Notes: a model not told the origin generated them from the sequence alone. A stretch of DNA of 64,000 nt from Bradyrhizobium vignae (GCF_004114425.1 NZ_RDQF01000039.1:1-64000), one strand, 5' to 3'. Shown: positions 16,132-25,164, counted from the stretch's first letter. Numbers and translations: made by a program.

Positions 16132-16158
16132 GGACGGCCGTCGCGACGGCGGCCGTCC
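16132..16158 (+). terminator. Stem-loop after the DUF1236-type gene
   Basis: Nine-pair arms GGACGGCCG and CGGCCGTCC with a nine-base loop, thirteen bases after the stop codon. There is no T-run. Confidence 0.55.
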
Positions 16159-16174
16159 TCGCGGAGTTGAGCGC

Positions 16175-16267
16175 ATGACATCGCATCGCGAGGCGCGGAT
16201 CGCCGGACTTAGCCTGGCGGCCATCTATGCCGTGTGTCTGCTACTGACCGCGGCCGGCATGAGCTGA
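16175..16267 (+). CDS. Possible very small membrane protein (30 aa)
   Basis: A 30-codon frame, MTSHREARIAG followed by a single hydrophobic segment (LSLAAIYAVCLLLTAAG). GGAG lies about eight bases before the ATG. The positively charged start and hydrophobic remainder look like a one-pass membrane peptide, but the support is a short frame plus a weak binding site. The remainder of the 306-base gap between the DUF1236-type gene and the sensor fragment shows nothing else recognisable. Confidence 0.35.
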   Translation: MTSHREARIAGLSLAAIYAVCLLLTAAGMS

Positions 16268-16425
16268 GGCGCAAGAGTCGCCGACAGCGCTGCGAAAATC
16301 CCGTCTCCGGACTGTTCGGGACTGTTCGCCGAGTCGCGAAAATCGTGGCGCAGCGTAGCTGGCGACCGTATGGTCTGCCAAAGCCATGATCCGGCGCCGC
16401 CGCGCTCGCACCGGGACGTCTGCGT

Positions 16426-16857
16426 TTGTCGAAGCTCACCCTGCCGGTCCGGCTCGCTCTCCTCGTCGCGGGAACGATGTTGCCGCTGATCGTCTTTGCC
16501 GTCGGCCTTGCCTATTCCAACTATCGCCAGGATCGCAGCGAGGCGACGCGCCGGGTGCTGGAGACGGTGCGCAGCATGCGCATCGCGCTCGATTCCGAAG
16601 TGCAGCGGATAACCGGCGGCTTGCAGGTGCTCGCCCTCAGCGAATCCCTGCAAGTCGGTGATTTCGACGGCTTCCGCCGCCTCGCAGTCGGGTTCATCAG
16701 CCAATACGGCGGAGACAGCGTTCTTCTGCTGGCCGACAGATCCGGCCGCCAGCTGTTTTCGACCGTCACGACGGAAACGGCGAATCTTCCACTGCGCAAC
16801 AATCGGGAGATCGTCGAGCGGGTGTTTGCAAGCAAGGCGCCGCAATATTCCGACCTA
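16426..16857 (+). pseudogene. Truncated sensor histidine kinase, N-terminal fragment
   Basis: About 143 residues of a membrane sensor: a membrane segment (LALLVAGTMLPLIVFAVGL) and the start of a periplasmic ligand-binding domain (YSNYRQDRSEATRRVLETVR ... RSGRQLFSTV ... KAPQYSDL). The sensor sequence stops at about 16855, exactly where the ccdA gene on the opposite strand ends; beyond that the frame stays open only as antisense of ccdA. No second membrane segment, HAMP or kinase domain follows. The reading begins at a TTG. It is probably the stump of a kinase cut by a rearrangement that brought in ccdA. Confidence 0.65.
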
Positions 16858-17586
16858 CCCGATCGTCTGCAGCGCCGGAAACGTCTCCAGCAGCCAGATG
16901 CTCACATTGGAGACAGCGCCGGTGAGAAAGCCGATGCCGGTGATCACCATCAAGACGCCCATGGCGCGCTCGACGTTGACGAGGTGCCCCTTCATGCGCG
17001 CGAACAGCGCGGAGAACTTTTCGATCATCAGCGCGGCGATCAGAAAGGGAATGCCGAGGCCCGCGGAGTAGACCGCGAGCAGGCCGGCGCCCTTCGTCAC
17101 CGTGGCTTCCGCCGCGGCGATCGAGAGGATCGCGGCGAGGATCGGACCGATGCAAGGCGTCCAGCCGAAGGCGAAAGCGAGGCCCATGACATAGGCGCCC
17201 CAGAGGCCGACGGGCTTGGGGATCGGCAGCCGTCCCTCGCGCATCAAAAGGCCGATGCGCGTCAGGCCCAGGAAGTGCAGGCCCATGATGATGATGACGA
17301 TGCCGGCGAGGACCGACAGCTCCGCCGACCAGGTACGGATCAGCCCGCCGATCAGCGAGGCGCTGGCGCCGAGCGCCACGAACACCGTGGAAAAGCCGAG
17401 CACGAACAGGAGCGCCGACATCATGATCGCGCGCTTGGAGGCAGCGGCCGGCTGGTCGCTCTCGACATGCTCGATCGTGGCGCCCGTGAGGTAGATCAGA
17501 TAGGGCGGAACCAGAGGCAGGACGCAAGGCGAGAGGAAGCTGACGAGGCCGGCAATCAGCGCCGCCGGGATCGAAACATTTTGCAT
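16855..17586 (-). CDS. ccdA: Cytochrome c biogenesis protein CcdA
   Basis: A 243-residue inner-membrane protein of the CcdA/DsbD-core family with about six membrane segments. It passes reducing electrons from cytoplasmic thioredoxin to periplasmic partners for cytochrome c maturation. The two redox cysteines are seen in SPCVLPLVPPY near the N-terminus and GWTPCIGP at mid-protein. The length is normal and the C-terminus appears complete. Its stop codon abuts the truncated sensor gene on the other strand. Confidence 0.9.
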   Translation of the reverse strand: MQNVSIPAALIAGLVSFLSPCVLPLVPPYLIYLTGATIEHVESDQPAAASKRAIMMSALLFVLGFSTVFVALGASASLIGGLIRTWSAELSVLAGIVIIIMGLHFLGLTRIGLLMREGRLPIPKPVGLWGAYVMGLAFAFGWTPCIGPILAAILSIAAAEATVTKGAGLLAVYSAGLGIPFLIAALMIEKFSALFARMKGHLVNVERAMGVLMVITGIGFLTGAVSNVSIWLLETFPALQTIG

Positions 17587-17792
17587 GATGCAGTCGGAGC
17601 CATCTCAGGTGCCGGTACGGCGCGCAAGGGATGCGCCCGGCCCGGAGCCGAACCGGCTCTGGTGTAGCCTATGCCGGAGATTGCGCAACAGAGGCGCACA
17701 GAACCAAGGCTCCTCCCGATGCCCTCCGTGATCACAGATGCGGCATCGGGACGCGCACAAACCTCGCCAAAAAGCGAGATTCGGCGGCGCGG

Positions 17793-18059
17793 CTACTTCA
17801 CCACGCGGAGCAGCGGACGCCGGGGCTGGTCCTGCGTCTGCTTGGAAGGGGGCGGCGGCTCACTCGCAGCGCTCCGCAGCATCTCGTCGCACAGTGCCTT
17901 GAGATCGGCACTGTCAATTCCTTTCAGTTTCATCCGCACGTCGAGGATGACAATGGACAGCATCTCGGCCGACTCACGGCTGTTGCACGCGTTGAGAGCC
18001 CTGCGGCACTCCTCAAGCGTTTCCAGCACCGACTGCAACTGTTCGTCTGAATGCGACAC
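17793..18059 (-). CDS. Conserved small hypothetical protein
   Basis: About 88 residues if translation begins at the GTG at 18059 (VSHSDEQLQSVLETLEECRR); an earlier GTG at 18140 would give 115 residues with a less natural, glycine/arginine-rich N-terminus. The GTG at 18059 has GGAAAG nine bases upstream. The chain is helical and charged in the first two thirds, with a proline-rich C-terminal tail (EPPPPSKQTQDQPRRP). No membrane segment or known domain is recognised, and no function is proposed. Confidence 0.55.
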   Translation of the reverse strand: MSHSDEQLQSVLETLEECRRALNACNSRESAEMLSIVILDVRMKLKGIDSADLKALCDEMLRSAASEPPPPSKQTQDQPRRPLLRVVK

Positions 18060-18543
18060 CGGCGTTCTTTCCGTTAATTCGGCCTGCGAGACGTATTTGT
18101 CACGCCCCCTTCGGCCCCCATTGAAGACCAAAGATAGCACGAGGCTACTGCGCCTCCGAACCTGATTTCTGTGTGCTTCTGCCCTGGAACTGCGGTACCG
18201 GCCGCCATCGCCATGCAGCGCCGTTGAAGGTCACCGGAGCGGTCCGGGAGCAAACGCCGAACGCGGTGTGATCGATCCATCGAGGGAGACGGCATCGGCT
18301 TTCGCGCAAGAATTTCCGTTGCGGACAGCGCCGGCAATCCCGCAGCCACTCCAAGGCTCGCAACGGAACTCACGCCAAAACCCCTCAGTCAGGCCGACCG
18401 TCTGCCCAATTCTCAGCCCGTGGCAGCATCCAAATACCACCCGTACTGCAGTAAGGATGACGTTCAAAACTCGTCATTCCCCAACCCGTCGTGGTTGTGG
18501 TTTGCGCCAGATTCTGCCAGTTTAGCTTTCCGAAGGGACTTGT
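18060..18543. other. Non-coding interval upstream of a LysR regulator gene
   Basis: No supported gene is seen in these 484 bases. The only visible structure is ATGACG...CGTCAT (about 18458-18478), an interrupted inverted repeat 65 bases before the LysR start that could be an autoregulatory site. The short frames here lack binding sites and protein-like composition. Confidence 0.4.
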
Positions 18544-19593
18544 ATGCACTCCTTGGCGGAAAGGGGCGTTCCGTCGGCGGAACGCCCAAAGACAAATCTC
18601 AGCGGCCTCTCGGATTGGGATGCCGCCCGCATATTTTTGGAAGTCGTTCGATGCGGAAGTTTTCGCTCGGCTGCCGAGCGCTTGTCGCTTTCGATCAATG
18701 CCGTGCGCCGACGGATCGACGATTTCGAGCGCCAGACTGGTACCACACTGTTCACCCGCGACGTTCACGGCACGCATCTGACCGATGAGGGCGCGCTGGT
18801 GGTCTCCGCCGTCGAGCGCATGGAGGCCGCCACCTTCGACGTGCTGCGCGCCAGCGATTCGATGGCCAACGCCTTGTCCGGCGAGGTCCGCGTTGCCGTC
18901 ACCGAGGGGCTCGGCACATTCTGGCTGGCCCCGCGGCTCGTCGAATTCCAGCAGGCCTATCCGAAGATCCTGGTGGACCTGCATTGCGCGATGCGCTCGG
19001 CCGACGTCTCGCGCCACGAGGCCGACGTCGCCATCCATCTGTCGCGTCCCTCGGCGCTCGACATCAAGCTGGTGCGGCTCGGCCGCATGCATCTGATGTT
19101 CTGGGCCTCCGAGAAATACATCGCAAAGCATGGCGCGCCGCGCTCGGCGGCGGAATTGATCAAGCATCGCCTGGTGCTGCAATTCGCCGACCAGCTCGCC
19201 GCCAAGGAATCTTTCGAGAGCTTCTTCCCGGGCGTTTCGGAACGTGACCTCCTGGTCATGAAGACCAACGTCTCAAGCGCCAACTACTGGGCGGTCGCGA
19301 ATGGCGCCGGCATCGGCGTATTCCCGAGCTACGCCATTGCGCTTGGCGGGAAGTTGATTCCACTGGAGGTCGAGCTGAACCGACCGCTGGACATCTGGCT
19401 GTCCTACCATCCTGGTAGCGGCCGTATCCCGCGCGTGCGGCACATGATCGACTGGCTGATCGAGGCTTTCAATCCGGCTCGCTTCCCGTGGTTTAAGGAA
19501 GAGTTCGTGCATCCGCATGAATTCAAGGACTCGTATATGGGCGAACCCCTGACCCAGCTCTTCGGGGGATTTTCAACCGAAGAACAAAGGTGA
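18544..19593 (+). CDS. LysR-family transcriptional regulator
   Basis: A 349-residue regulator. The winged helix-turn-helix lies at about residues 25-85 (RIFLEVVRCGSFRSAAERLSLSINAVRRRI), followed by the periplasmic-binding-like effector domain. The N-terminal 23 residues are an extension beyond the usual LysR start, so a later start is possible. It has a long C-terminal tail (WFKEEFVHPHEF...). Its stop overlaps a GTG of the following XRE-type regulator gene. The target is unknown; LysR genes often control a neighbour, but no obvious divergent operon is present. Confidence 0.85.
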   Translation: MHSLAERGVPSAERPKTNLSGLSDWDAARIFLEVVRCGSFRSAAERLSLSINAVRRRIDDFERQTGTTLFTRDVHGTHLTDEGALVVSAVERMEAATFDVLRASDSMANALSGEVRVAVTEGLGTFWLAPRLVEFQQAYPKILVDLHCAMRSADVSRHEADVAIHLSRPSALDIKLVRLGRMHLMFWASEKYIAKHGAPRSAAELIKHRLVLQFADQLAAKESFESFFPGVSERDLLVMKTNVSSANYWAVANGAGIGVFPSYAIALGGKLIPLEVELNRPLDIWLSYHPGSGRIPRVRHMIDWLIEAFNPARFPWFKEEFVHPHEFKDSYMGEPLTQLFGGFSTEEQR

Positions 19594-19601
19594 AAACAGA
19601 G

Positions 19602-19994
19602 ATGAAAGCAGCGGCGAAAAGAATGAAACAGCGCAGCGCCGGCAAGCCGGACATCGAGCTCGGCAAGCGGATCCGTCTGCGGCGCGTCGAGATGAAGATC
19701 TCGCAGGCCGAGCTCGGCGAGAAGCTCGGCGTCAGCTTCCAGCAGGTTCAGAAATACGAGAAGGGCGTCAATCGGGTCGGCGCGGCTCGGCTTCAGCAGA
19801 TCGCCTCCGCCCTCGACGTGCCCGTGACCTTCTTCTACGACGGCGACAACAAGGCCCGCGAAGTCGAGAGCCTGCTCTTCCTCGACTCGGCCTTCAGCCT
19901 CCGCCTGCTGCGCGCCTACAGCAAGATCAAGGACCAGACGGTGCAGCGTCAGCTCGTCTCGCTGATGGAATCGATCGCGGCGAACGAGAGCTGA
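19602..19994 (+). CDS. XRE-family helix-turn-helix regulator
   Basis: A 130-residue DNA-binding protein with a Cro/C1-type helix-turn-helix at about residues 25-75 (SQAELGEKLGVSFQQVQKYEKG) and a helical C-terminal tail. Start choice: ATG at 19602 with AAAGGTG upstream; a GTG at 19590 overlapping the LysR stop by three bases would add four residues. The type is common in rhizobia. Tight linkage to the LysR gene suggests one transcript ended by the terminator at 20116. Confidence 0.85.
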   Translation: MKAAAKRMKQRSAGKPDIELGKRIRLRRVEMKISQAELGEKLGVSFQQVQKYEKGVNRVGAARLQQIASALDVPVTFFYDGDNKAREVESLLFLDSAFSLRLLRAYSKIKDQTVQRQLVSLMESIAANES

Positions 19995-20115
19995 GGCCGA
20001 TCGACGCCTGGCCTTTAGGGCCGATGTTCAATCCGTCGCGTCGCGGGGGCGCGGCCGGATTGAACGAGATCGGAGGAGCTATGTCTGCGCCTGCGCTTGC
20101 GCGCGGTTTTGCCTC

Positions 20116-20142
20116 GGGGCGGCCTCGCCGCCCCTTCTTCTT
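20116..20142 (+). terminator. Intrinsic terminator after the LysR-XRE unit
   Basis: GGGGCGGC-CTC-GCCGCCCC is a perfect eight-pair stem followed by TTCTTCTT. Upstream in the same gap, ten-base arms GTTCAATCCG (20026-20035) and CGGATTGAAC (20056-20065) form a second inverted repeat. No gene is seen between 19995 and 20278. Confidence 0.7.
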
Positions 20143-20278
20143 GGTAATTTGCCGCCGCGCTTCGCGCGCGCCATGCAATCCCAGCACAGGCGGATGCGGC
20201 CTCTCCTACCCTGCCCCGGTTGACCACGGCGGCGCCTGCGCCGCACATTGCGCATCGCCTACGACGAGCGAGCGCGCG

Positions 20279-21100
20279 ATGTCCGACATTTTCAGCACGA
20301 CCGGAACACCTTACGCCGATGGCAAGATCCTCAAGCACACGGCGGGTGGCGTCGGCGTGATCAGCTTCAACAATCCCGACAAGCGCAATGCGATGTCGCT
20401 GGAGATGTGGGAGGGATTTGGCGAGGCGCTGACGGCCTTGCGCGACGATGACACGGTACGCGTGGTGATCCTGCGCGGCGCCGGCGGCAAGGCGTTCGTC
20501 TCGGGCGCCGACATCAGCCAGTTCGAGAAGGTGAGGCACAATGCGGCGGCGTCCGAGGAGTACGCCAAGCGCAGCGCCGCCCAGCGTGCGCTGCTCGCCG
20601 ACTACCCCAAGCCGACCATCGCCTGCATCGAGGGCTTCTGTCTCGGCGGAGGCATGCAGGTCGCGATGCTCGCCGACATCCGCATCGCCGCGCATGGCAG
20701 CCAGTTCGGCATTCCCGCAGCGAAGCTCGGGATTGCCTACGGCTATGACGGCTTGCGACATCTGGTGTCGCTGGTCGGTCCGTCCTGGGCTCGGCTCCTG
20801 ATGTACACGGGCATGCGCATCGATGCGGCCGAAGCACTGCGCATCGGCCTCGTCGAGCGCCTGTTTCCGGTCGATCAACTCTGGGGAGAGACGATGGCGA
20901 TCGCGCAGACCATCTCCGAAAACGCCCCGCTCGCGATCAAGGCCGCCAAGATCACCATCGCACAAGTACTGAAGGACGAAAGCGCGCGCGACATGAACGC
21001 GATCAAGGCCATCGGTACCGCCTGCATGGATAGCGCCGATTTCCGGGAGGGCCGGCAGGCCTTCATGGAGAAGCGCAAGCCGCAGTTCCGGGGCTGCTGA
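20279..21100 (+). CDS. Enoyl-CoA hydratase/isomerase family protein
   Basis: A 273-residue crotonase-fold protein. The oxyanion-hole segments are GGKAFVSGADISQF and CLGGGMQVAMLADIRIA. The position of the first catalytic glutamate of classical hydratases is not clearly conserved (FGIPAAKLGIAYGYDG), so hydratase activity is not assured. The start at 20279 (MSDIFSTTGTPY) is chosen because sequence upstream is not protein-like; the binding site is weak. It acts on CoA thioesters in the cytoplasm. No beta-oxidation partner is adjacent. Confidence 0.82.
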   Translation: MSDIFSTTGTPYADGKILKHTAGGVGVISFNNPDKRNAMSLEMWEGFGEALTALRDDDTVRVVILRGAGGKAFVSGADISQFEKVRHNAAASEEYAKRSAAQRALLADYPKPTIACIEGFCLGGGMQVAMLADIRIAAHGSQFGIPAAKLGIAYGYDGLRHLVSLVGPSWARLLMYTGMRIDAAEALRIGLVERLFPVDQLWGETMAIAQTISENAPLAIKAAKITIAQVLKDESARDMNAIKAIGTACMDSADFREGRQAFMEKRKPQFRGC

Positions 21101-21204
21101 AGCTGAACCGACGTTCACGAAGATTAAATTCCTCGTGCAGATCAATGCGGCAGCAACCAGTTGATCTGGCGAAAGTTCTCCCGCCACCAACGAGGGAGAA
21201 TGCG

Positions 21205-21483
21205 ATGAAACTCAAGTTTGCTGTTCTTGGTCTGGCCGCCATAGGTGGTGTGGCGCTCGCGTCGGGACCGGCCCTTGCGGCAATGCCGAACGGCATCCCG
21301 CAGGCGGACAAGATTGCAGGCGGTCCCGCCGCCAACGTCGATCAGGTGCGCTGGGTGTGTAACCCCTGGGGGCGCTGCTGGTGGCGCCCGAACTATTATC
21401 GCGCCTACGGCTATTACGGCGGCCCGCGCTTCTACGGCCCACGTCCGTGGGGCTGGCGTCATCATTACTGGCGCCGCTGGTAA
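21205..21483 (+). CDS. Small exported Tyr/Trp/Arg-rich protein
   Basis: A 92-residue protein: signal peptide MKLKFAVLGLAAIGGVALASGPALA, then a mature part with two cysteines (WVCNPWGRCWW) and a C-terminal stretch rich in Tyr, Trp, Gly and Arg (YYRAYGYYGGPRFYGPRPWGW). Such proteins are frequent in Bradyrhizobium genomes; their role is unknown. GAGGGAGAA precedes the ATG, and an earlier in-frame ATG at 21145 is less likely. A perfect terminator follows seven bases after the stop. Confidence 0.78.
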   Translation: MKLKFAVLGLAAIGGVALASGPALAAMPNGIPQADKIAGGPAANVDQVRWVCNPWGRCWWRPNYYRAYGYYGGPRFYGPRPWGWRHHYWRRW

Positions 21484-21490
21484 CGGCAAA

Positions 21491-21512
21491 GGGGCCCGAG
21501 GGCCCCTTTTTT
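21491..21512 (+). terminator. Intrinsic terminator
   Basis: GGGGCCC-GA-GGGCCCC followed by six T. It ends the small exported-protein transcript; A-rich sequence before the stem also allows action on transcripts from the opposite side. Confidence 0.85.
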
Positions 21513-21540
21513 CTTGTGAGATGAACTCTTCGATTGCTTC

Positions 21541-22620
21541 TCAAAGCGCCGCGAGCACCGCTTTCGTGATGTCGGCCGTGCCGTTGCTGCCGCCGAACTC
21601 CATTGGCTTGATGCCGCCGGCATAGGCCTGGTCCACCGCCCGCTCGATGGTCTGACCCGCCTCAGCCGCACTTTCCACACCGTACTTGTCGGCGAGCCAA
21701 TCCAGCATCATCGCCGCCGACAGGATCATGCCGGTCGGATTGGCCTTGCCCTGCAGCATGATATCGGGCGCGGTGCCGTGGCACGGCTGGAACACTGCAT
21801 ACTTGTCGCCGATGTCGGCCGATGGCGCCATGCCGAGGCCGCCGATCAGGCTCGCGGTGATGTCGGAGACGATGTCACCAAACATGTTCTCCATCACCAT
21901 CACGTCGAAATCCCAGGGACGCTTCACCAGCATCGCCGAACAGGCATCGACATAGAGCCGCTCGGTCTTCACGCTTGGATGCTTCTTCTCGATCTCGTCG
22001 AAAATGCCGCGGAAGAACGCAAAGGCCTTGAATACGTTCGCCTTGTCGACGCAGGTGAGCATCCCCGGCTTGCCGCGCGCCTTGCGCCGCTCGGCGAGGC
22101 GGAACGAGAACTCGAACAGGCGCTCGGATGTCTTGCGCGTGATCACCATGGTCTCGCGCGCGTCCTCATGGGTGACGACGCCCTTGCCCATCGAGGCGAA
22201 CAGGCCCTCGGTGGATTCGCGGATCACGACGAGATCGATACCGCGCGCATCAGCGCCGACGATCGGGCTCGGCACGCCCGGAATGAGCCGCGCCGGACGG
22301 ACGCCGGCATAGAGATCGAAGATGAAGCGCAGCTCGATCTGCGGTGCAATCTCGGTGTTGTCGGGGTAGCGCACCGACGGCAGACCGCAGGCGCCGAGCA
22401 GGATCGCATCCGCCTCCTCGCACAGCTTGATCGTCGTATCAGGCATCGACTTGCCGGTGGCGAGGTAATTGTTGGCGCCGGCGGGCGCTTCGGTGAAACG
22501 GAAGCCAAGGCCGGATTTATCGCCGACCTTGCGCAGCACCTCGAGCGCCGGCGCCATGACTTCAGGACCGATGCCGTCGCCGGCGAGCACGGCAACGTGG
22601 AAGGCGATGTTTGCGGACAT
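21541..22620 (-). CDS. Isocitrate/isopropylmalate dehydrogenase family protein
   Basis: A 359-residue NAD(P)- and Mg-dependent beta-decarboxylating dehydrogenase. Visible family motifs are LAGDGIGPEVM at the N-terminus, IRESTEGLFA, CVDKANVFKA, the metal/substrate segment ENMFGDIVSDI and PCHGTAPDI for the nucleotide. It is not an obvious LeuB, since no leu genes are near and the substrate loop differs; tartrate or another 2-hydroxy acid is possible. The start at 22620 (MSANIAFHVA) has AGGAAC upstream; an earlier ATG at 22731 would read through a dispersed repeat. Confidence 0.85.
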   Translation of the reverse strand: MSANIAFHVAVLAGDGIGPEVMAPALEVLRKVGDKSGLGFRFTEAPAGANNYLATGKSMPDTTIKLCEEADAILLGACGLPSVRYPDNTEIAPQIELRFIFDLYAGVRPARLIPGVPSPIVGADARGIDLVVIRESTEGLFASMGKGVVTHEDARETMVITRKTSERLFEFSFRLAERRKARGKPGMLTCVDKANVFKAFAFFRGIFDEIEKKHPSVKTERLYVDACSAMLVKRPWDFDVMVMENMFGDIVSDITASLIGGLGMAPSADIGDKYAVFQPCHGTAPDIMLQGKANPTGMILSAAMMLDWLADKYGVESAAEAGQTIERAVDQAYAGGIKPMEFGGSNGTADITKAVLAAL

Positions 22621-22649
22621 GGGGGTTCCTGCTTGAACGAAGGTGGCAT

Positions 22650-22736
22650 CGTCATTGCGAGGAGCTCTTGCGACGAAGCATCCAGACTGTTTCCGCGCAG
22701 GGATTTCTGGATTGCTTCGCTGCGCTCGCAATGACG
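22650..22736. repeat. Dispersed palindromic repeat
   Basis: Twelve-base terminal arms CGTCATTGCGAG and CTCGCAATGACG bound an 87-base element with internal similarity (GCATCCAGA / TCTGGATTGC). This is a well-known type of intergenic repeat in Bradyrhizobium. It lies between the dehydrogenase gene and the downstream end of the alcohol dehydrogenase gene. Confidence 0.8.
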
Positions 22737-22752
22737 GCGGAGAGAATCGCTG

Positions 22753-23820
22753 TTACGGCGTCAGCACGGTGCGTCCGACCACCGCGCCCTGCTGCAACTG
22801 CAACAGCGCGTCATTGGCCTTGGCGAGCGGCTGCCGCGTCACCGGGATCGGCGGCACCTTCTTCGTTCGCACGAGATCGAGCAATTCCTGCGTCTCGCGC
22901 AAATTGCCGACATAGCTGCCCTGGATCGTGATCGCCTTGATCGGGATCAGCGGCAGTGCCCAGGTCGCACCGCCGCCGAACAGGCCGACGATGACGAGCT
23001 TGCCGCCCTTGGTGAGGCAATCAAAGCCGAGCTGCGTCGTGGCGGAGTTGCCGACCAGGTCGATCACGGCGCGGATCGGGCCGCCCGCCTTCTTGGCAAG
23101 CTGCTCCAGCGCATCCGGCGCCTTGGGATCGACGGTCGCCAGCGCGCCTGCTTTCTCAGCGGCTTCGCGCTTCTTCGCGTCGATGTCGACCATGATCGCG
23201 CCCTTGCCGCCCATCGCCTTCAGCAGCGACAGCGCCATCAGGCCGAGGCCGCCGGCGCCGAACATCACGATCGGCGTGTCGAAATGCTGCTCGACCTTCT
23301 TCAGCGCGCTGTAGGTGGTGACGCCCGAGCAGGCATAGGGCGCGGTCGTCGCGGGATCGAGGCCTTTCAGATTGAGCAGATAACGCGGATGCGGCACCAG
23401 CATGTGGTCGGCATAGCCGCCGTCACAATAGACGCCGAGCGAGCGCGGTGTCAGACACATGTTCTCGTCACCGCCAAGGCAGGTCGCGCACTTGCCGCAG
23501 CCGATCCAGGGATAGACCAGGCCGATATCGCCAACCCTGAGATCGCCCTGGTCGGTGGGCTTCACGTCGGGACCGAAGGCCAGGACTTCGCCGACCGTTT
23601 CATGACCCATCGTCAGCGGCAGGTTGATGCCGCGGTCCTTCAGCGACAGCGGCTTGCGGCCATGGCCGAGATCGTAACCGCCTTCCCAGATGTGGAGATC
23701 GCTGTGGCAGACGCCGGCCGCCTTCACCTTGATCAACACCTGCGTGCCCGACGGCTGCGGCGTGGCCTCGTCGACCTCCTGCAGCGGCGCCTTGAAATCG
23801 GCGACCTTGAAACTCTTCAT
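22753..23820 (-). CDS. Zinc-dependent alcohol dehydrogenase (MDR superfamily)
   Basis: A 355-residue medium-chain dehydrogenase. Catalytic zinc ligands are in GVCHSDLH and GHETVGEV; the structural zinc lobe is CGKCATCLGGDENMC; the Rossmann motif is GAGGLGLMAL at about residue 180. It oxidises alcohols with NAD(P) in the cytoplasm. Two ATGs are two codons apart; the second (MKSFKVADFK) is preferred because GGGAGG lies six bases from it but touches the first. Substrate unknown. Confidence 0.88.
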   Translation of the reverse strand: MKSFKVADFKAPLQEVDEATPQPSGTQVLIKVKAAGVCHSDLHIWEGGYDLGHGRKPLSLKDRGINLPLTMGHETVGEVLAFGPDVKPTDQGDLRVGDIGLVYPWIGCGKCATCLGGDENMCLTPRSLGVYCDGGYADHMLVPHPRYLLNLKGLDPATTAPYACSGVTTYSALKKVEQHFDTPIVMFGAGGLGLMALSLLKAMGGKGAIMVDIDAKKREAAEKAGALATVDPKAPDALEQLAKKAGGPIRAVIDLVGNSATTQLGFDCLTKGGKLVIVGLFGGGATWALPLIPIKAITIQGSYVGNLRETQELLDLVRTKKVPPIPVTRQPLAKANDALLQLQQGAVVGRTVLTP

Positions 23821-23967
23821 TGGCATCCTCCCGGCATATTTCTTGTTGTCACGCCCACCATGCCATGGCCGGCGGAGCGAGACAAACTCGCTCCTGTCTA
23901 GTTTACGGCGATCGAGGATGGCAACCCGACGGCACGCAACGCCGCATTGCTTGCGGCACGAAGCCGT

Positions 23968-25164
23968 TCAGCCTGTCGCGGCCGTTTTGCCTGTCGGAAT
24001 GGACGCGTCGCTGGAGAGCCCAACCTCTTCGCGCAATGCATCCGTGTGCGCGCCGAGCACGGCCACCGTCTTGGCCGGCGTCGTGTCGGCCCCCGACATC
24101 CGGAACGGCAGATTGAGCACCTGGAACGAGCCGCCCTCGTCCCGCACTTCGGAAAGCGCCTGCCGATGCGCAAGCTGCGGATCGGCCAACGCCTCTGACA
24201 CGGTGCGATAGGCCGAGGCCGGGACGCCGGCAGCGCCAAGCGCGAGCAGGCATGCATCGGTCGAAAGCTGCCGCGACCAGACCTCGACGCCATCCATCAG
24301 CGCCGCCCAGTTCTCGCGGCGCGGAGCATAGGTGGCAAAGCGTGGATCGGAGATCCATTCGGAGCGGCCGATCACTCCCATCAGAGCCCGGAACGTCTTC
24401 TCGCTGGCGACCGTGATCATGACATAGCCGTTTGCCGTCTCGGTCGGGCCGAACATCGGGCGCGGCGGCGGCTTCACCGCGAATTGCGAGCTCTGCAACT
24501 CCGTCAGGGTCAAGGTCAGCATCGATTCCAGCATGGAGACGTCGATGTGCTGGCCAAGCCCGGTCACGGTGCGCTGATAGAGGGCTGACGCAATGGCACC
24601 GAAACCGTAGGTGCCGGTGACGACGTCGGCGTGGTAGATGCCGCAATAGTCGGGCCGGCTGCGGCCCGGTTGGTACGCGAGATGTGCCATGTCGTAGCCG
24701 GAAGCCGCATGGATCACCGGCGCATAGGCCGGCAACTCGGCCGAAGGGCCAGTCTGGCCATAGCCCGAGATCGAGCAGTAGATCAGCCTCGGGTTGACCT
24801 GACGCAGCCTGTCGTAATCGAGCCGCAGCCGGTGCATCACACCCGGGCGGAAGTTCTCGACCAGGATATCGGCGGTCGCAGCCAACCGGCGCACCGCCTC
24901 CTTGCCGTCCTCGGACTTGAGGTCGAGCACCACGCTCTTCTTGCCGACATTGAGCTGGCCAAACGTGGTGCTGCACCCCTTGCGCAGCGGTGGCCGGGTC
25001 CGCATCGTCTCCCCGCCGTCGGTCTCGATCTTGATGACCTCGGCGCCCATGTCGGCTAGCATGCGCGCGCAGTGGGGACCGGCGATCGTGGTCGAAAAAT
25101 CCAGGACCCGCAGGCCCGCGAAAGCCTTTGTCGTCGTCCCCTCATGCTTGTCTGGTAGCTGCAT
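23968..25164 (-). CDS. CaiB/BaiF-type (family III) CoA-transferase
   Basis: A 398-residue CoA-transferase. The N-terminal signature GLRVLDFSTTIAGPHCARMLADMGAEVIKIE is split here into GLRVLDFSTTIAGP and MLADMGAEVIKIE, with ENFRPGVM and the likely catalytic aspartate in YHADVVTG further on. It moves CoA between organic acids in the cytoplasm. The first ATG (25164) is preceded by AAAGGGCG; a TTG eight codons earlier is the alternative. No acyl-CoA partner gene is directly adjacent; the upstream neighbour on the same strand is beyond a divergent start. Confidence 0.88.
   Translation of the reverse strand: MQLPDKHEGTTTKAFAGLRVLDFSTTIAGPHCARMLADMGAEVIKIETDGGETMRTRPPLRKGCSTTFGQLNVGKKSVVLDLKSEDGKEAVRRLAATADILVENFRPGVMHRLRLDYDRLRQVNPRLIYCSISGYGQTGPSAELPAYAPVIHAASGYDMAHLAYQPGRSRPDYCGIYHADVVTGTYGFGAIASALYQRTVTGLGQHIDVSMLESMLTLTLTELQSSQFAVKPPPRPMFGPTETANGYVMITVASEKTFRALMGVIGRSEWISDPRFATYAPRRENWAALMDGVEVWSRQLSTDACLLALGAAGVPASAYRTVSEALADPQLAHRQALSEVRDEGGSFQVLNLPFRMSGADTTPAKTVAVLGAHTDALREEVGLSSDASIPTGKTAATG

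Noticed and set aside
21541..22620. LeuB (3-isopropylmalate dehydrogenase)
   Set aside because: Family membership is clear but no leu gene is nearby and the substrate loop is not diagnostic.
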